Of a stretch of 64,000 bases of DNA, positions 60,501 through 64,000 are shown one piece after another. The translations under genes were made by a program, and so were the position numbers. Numbering within the stretch: the stretch's first letter is position 1; the number at the start of each line of letters is the position of its first letter. Origin of the DNA: Topomyia yanbarensis (Eukaryota; Arthropoda; Insecta; Diptera; Culicidae); contig NW_026683346.1 in NCBI RefSeq assembly GCF_030247195.1, forward strand, positions 1 through 64,000. The letters are read 5' to 3'. The notes beneath the pieces are model-generated. The model was given only the letters and a program-made list of their open reading frames with translations. It ran no database searches and was not told the origin of the DNA.

Positions 60501-63500
60501 GGCTAGACCGAATCAACCAAACTTAGTCTCAAATGAAAGATGTTGCGTCCCCGTAAATGGCTATTAAATTTTATCCCCAACCGACTTCCGGTTCCGGAGT
60601 TACGGGTTGTGGCGTGCGATCACATAGCAAATTGTGATTCAAACCGATACCCCGATGGAAGCAAAAAAGGTAAAAATTTCGCTAAAATGTCTCTCAAATA
60701 ACTTAACTTTGCAGTTCTAGGTCACCGACGACCAAACAAACTTTCGTTGACTACATTGACCACCATAGACGGTTCCGGAAGTGCCCGGGAAAAGCGGCCA
60801 TCTTTCATAACTAGCAAACTCATATCAGTTTCTCGGAAATGGTTGGGCCGATTTTCACAAACTTAGTCCCAAATGATAGCTATATTATCCCCACAGATGT
60901 CTGTAAAATTTCGCACGGATCGCTTGTATGGTTCCGGAAATATAGACTGAACGGTCCGGTCACACATGAAATTCCCATATAAGCCGGAACTCAAAATTCT
61001 TTTTCAAAGGGGGGACCCCATGAAATTTCAAAAATCGAATTCGTATTTTTGATGCCAAACATCTTTAAAATGCATGAAACGTCGAGATTTTATGTTATCT
61101 CGAAAAAAATTTTTTTTATAAAAATCGACTTTTTCGGACTTTGCCGATTTCGCACCTTTTTGCCTTTCTCAATAGAAAGGTATTGCAATTGCTCTGAAAA
61201 CCGACTGTTTAACGGAGGCCCGGAGGGCTGTGTGACATATACCATTCGATTCAGTTCGTCGAGTTCGGCAAATGTCTGTGTGTGTATGTATGTGTGTGTA
61301 TGTATGTGTGTGTGTATGTGCGTCTGTGTGTGTGTACGCGAACACAATCTCACTCACTTTTCTCAGAGATGGATGAACCGATTTTTACAAACTTAGTCCC
61401 AAATGAAAGGTGCAACGTTCCCATAGGCTGCTATTGAATTTCTAATGGATCCGACTTCCGGTTCCGGAATTACAGGGTGATGAGTACGATCACGCAGAAA
61501 ACGTCGATTTTAAGAAATTCTGCAATGAATGTATAATGGTGAAAATTTTTCCAAAATGTGACCACAACTGCTTCGATTTGTAGTACTAGGTCATTAACAG
61601 CCATTCAAAGTCTCTTTGGTCACATTGGCCACCATCATCGGTTCCGGAAGCCCCGGCGGAAGTATCCAAATTCAGAGTAACAGTCACATCGGTTTCTCGG
61701 AGATGGCTAGACCGATTCGACTAAACTTGACCTCAAATGAAAGGTATTGCGTCCCCGTAAGTGGCTATTAAATTTTATCCCCAACCGACTTCCGGTTCCG
61801 GAGTTACGGGTTGTGGCGTGCGATCACATAGCAAATTGTGATTCAAACCGATACCCCGATGGAAGCAAAAAAGGTAAAAATTTCGCTAAAATGTCTCTCA
61901 AATAACTTAACTTTGCAGTTCTAGGTCACCGACGGCCAAACAAACTTTCGTTGACTACATTGACCACCATAGACGGTTCCAGAAGTGCCCGGGAAAAGCG
62001 GCCATCTTTCATAACTAGCAAACTCATATCAGTTTCTCGAAAATGGTTGGGCCGATTTTCACAAACTTAGTCCCAAATGATAGCTATATTATCCCCACAG
62101 ATGTCTGTAAAATTTCGCACGGATCGCTTGTATGGTTCCGGAAATATAGACTGAACGGTCCGGTCACACATGAAATTCCCATATAAGCCGGAACTCAAAA
62201 TTTTTTTTCAAAGGGGGGACCCCATGAAATTTCAGAAATCGAATTCGTATTTTTGATGCCAAATATCTTTAAAATGCATGAAATGTCGAGATTTAATGTT
62301 ATCTCGAAAAATTTTTTTTATAAAAATCGACTTTTTGGGACTTTGCCGATTTCGCACCTTTTTGCCTTTCTCAATAGAAAGGTATTGCAATTGCTCTGAA
62401 AACCGACTTTTTAACGGAGGCCCGGAGGGCCGTGTGACATATACCATTCGATTCAGTTCGTCGAGTTCGGCAAATGTCTGTGTGTGTATGTATGTGTGTG
62501 TATGTATGTGTGTGTATGTGCGTCTGTGTGTGTGTACGCGAACACAATCTCACTCACTTTTCTCAGAGATGGATGAACCGATTTTTACAAACTTAGTCCC
62601 AAATGAAAGGTGCAACGTTCCCATAGGCTGCTATTGAATTTCTAATGGATCCGACTTCCGGTTCCGGAATTACAGGGTGATGAGTACGATCACGCAGAAA
62701 ACGTCGATTTTAAGAAATTCTGCAATGAATGTATAATGGTGAAAATTTTTCCAAAATGTGACCACAACTGCTTCGATTTGTAGTACTAGGTCATTAACAG
62801 CCATTCAAAGTCTCTTTGGTCACATTGGCCACCATCATCGGTTCCGGAAGCCCCGGCGGAAGTGTCCAAATTCAGAGTAACAGTCACATCGGTTTCTCGG
62901 AGATGGCTAGACCGATTCGACTAAACTTGACCTCAAATGAAAGGTATTGCGTCCCCGTAAGTGGCTATTAAATTTTATCCCCAACCGACTTCCGGTTCCG
63001 GAGTTACGGGTTGTGGCGTGCGATCACATAGCAAATTGTGATTCAAACCGATACCCCGATGGAAGCAAAAAAGGTAAAAATTTCGCTAAAATGTCTCTCA
63101 AATAACTTAACTTTGCAGTTCTAGGTCACCGACGGCCAAACAAACTTTCGTTGACTACATTGACCACCATAGACGGTTCCGGAAGTGCCCGGGAAAAGCG
63201 GCCATCTTTCATAACTAGCAAACTCATATCAGTTTCTCGGAAATGGTTGGGCCGATTTTCACAAACTTAGTCCCAAATGATAGCTATATTATCCCCACAG
63301 ATGTCTGTAAAATTTCGCACGGATCGCTTGTATGGTTCCGGAAATATAGACTGAACGGTCCGGTCACACATGAAATTCCCATATAAGCCGGAACTCTAAT
63401 TTTTTTTTCAAAGGGGGGACCCCATGAAATTTCAAAAATCGAATTCGTATTTTTGATGCCAAACATCTTTAAAATGCATGAAACGTCGAGATTTTATGTT

Positions 63501-63559
63501 ATCTCGAAAAAATTTTTTTTTATAAAAATCGACTTTTTCGGACTGCCGATTTCGCACCT

Positions 63560-64000
63560 TTTTGCCTTTCTCAATAGAAAGGTATTGCAATTGCTCTGAA
63601 AACCGATTTTTTAACGGAGGCCCGGAGGGCCGTGTGACATATACCATTCGATTCAGTTCTTCGAGTTCGGCAAATGTCTGTGTGTGTCTATGTATGTGTG
63701 TGTGTGTATGTATGTGTGTGTGTATGTGCGTCTGTGTGTGTGTACGCGAACACAATCTCACTCACTTTTCTCAGAGATGGATGAACCGATTTTTACAAAC
63801 TTAGTCCCAAATGAAAGGTGTAACGTTCCCATAGGCTGCTATTGAATTTCTAATGGATCCGACTTCCGGTTCCGGAATTACAGGGTGATGAGTACGATCA
63901 CGCAGAAAACGTCGATTTTAAGAAATTCTGCAATGAATGTATAATGGTGAAAATTTTTCCAAAATGTGACCACAACTGCTTCGATTTGTAGTACTAGGTC
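63560..64000 (+). repeat. Partial last unit, cut by the window end
   Basis: The 27th unit begins at 63564 and is intact up to the CTAGGTC of the first subrepeat tail, where the window stops. Its TG tract has a private TGTCTATG interruption near 63686. Confidence 0.95.

Larger units (their letters stand above)
32335..64000 (+). repeat. Tandem array of ~1.2-kb units (26 complete plus one partial)
   Basis: Each unit starts at GCCTTTCTCAATAGAAAGG. Starts are 32341, 33544, 34749, 35945, 37149, 38348, 39541, 40747, 41946, 43142, 44346, 45545, 46740, 47946, 49146, 50340, 51540, 52748, 53942, 55146, 56343, 57555, 58749, 59950, 61162, 62364 and 63564, spaced 1,193-1,212 bp. Within a unit the order is: a 7-bp hairpin; a GGCCCGGAGGGCC hairpin; a variable TG/TATG tract; three diverged ~335-bp subrepeats; then an A/T-run region with TATTTTTGATGCCAAA. 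Units differ mainly in the TG tract, the poly-A/T runs, the choice of CAAAGGGGGGACCCC or CAAAAATCAAAAATTTC, and the alpha/beta segment. Frames such as CNCSENRLFNGGPEGRVTYT recur in each unit but stop within about 130 codons and look non-coding. The array continues past 64000. Confidence 0.97.

Noticed and set aside
33431..63804. Recurring 60-140-codon frames in each 1.2-kb unit (for example with SSSSSANVCVC)
   Set aside because: They cover the TG tract and change length with it, occur on both strands at once, and repeat only because the DNA repeats.

Overview
This is a eukaryotic, repeat-dominated window with no convincing protein-coding, rRNA or tRNA gene. It contains a hAT-type DNA transposon, long TG/TATG tracts, foldback elements and three unrelated tandem arrays. 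That points to an insect-like nuclear genome, probably heterochromatin or a gene-poor block. The 1.2-kb unit at the right, with its TTTTGCCTTTCTC start, GGCCCGGAGGGCC hairpin and TG tract, resembles dispersed repeats I remember from mosquito (Culicidae) genomes. I could not check this, so the organism call is an inference.

Layout. 1-4412 is mostly single-copy AT-rich DNA. It carries a long inverted repeat (487-3019) and a diverged, inverted single copy of part of the right-hand 1.2-kb repeat (3421-3585). 4413-23230 is an 18.8-kb, almost perfect array of one 11-bp unit, GTCTTGTCTTT, about 1,710 copies with only a handful of variants. 23231-26580 is a second tandem array of 153-, 170- and 222-bp units that touches the end of the 11-bp array. 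26581-32334 is mixed DNA with scattered GCGCCGC-type motifs, a large imperfect palindrome (about 28,990-31,720) and a 1,700-bp non-autonomous hAT element (29104-30803) with a perfect 8-bp target duplication, inserted in the left arm of that palindrome. 32335-64000 is an array of at least 26 complete 1.19-1.21-kb units that runs off the window end.

The 1.2-kb array has three levels. Each unit contains three diverged copies of an older ~335-bp repeat. Units fall into two sequence classes (called alpha and beta here). A six-unit, 7.2-kb block is duplicated in tandem almost without change (about 34.2-41.4 kb and 41.4-48.6 kb). Together the three arrays cover about 84% of the window.

The very long open frames across 4413-23230 are by-products of repetition. 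The period of 11 shares no factor with 3, so all frames on a strand read the same 11-residue peptide and none contains a stop. The other open frames are short, unrelated to known families as far as I can tell, or repeated shadows of the satellites. Nothing here forms an operon or pathway. The biology worth following up is repeat turnover: recent expansion, higher-order duplication, exchange between units, and nested transposition.
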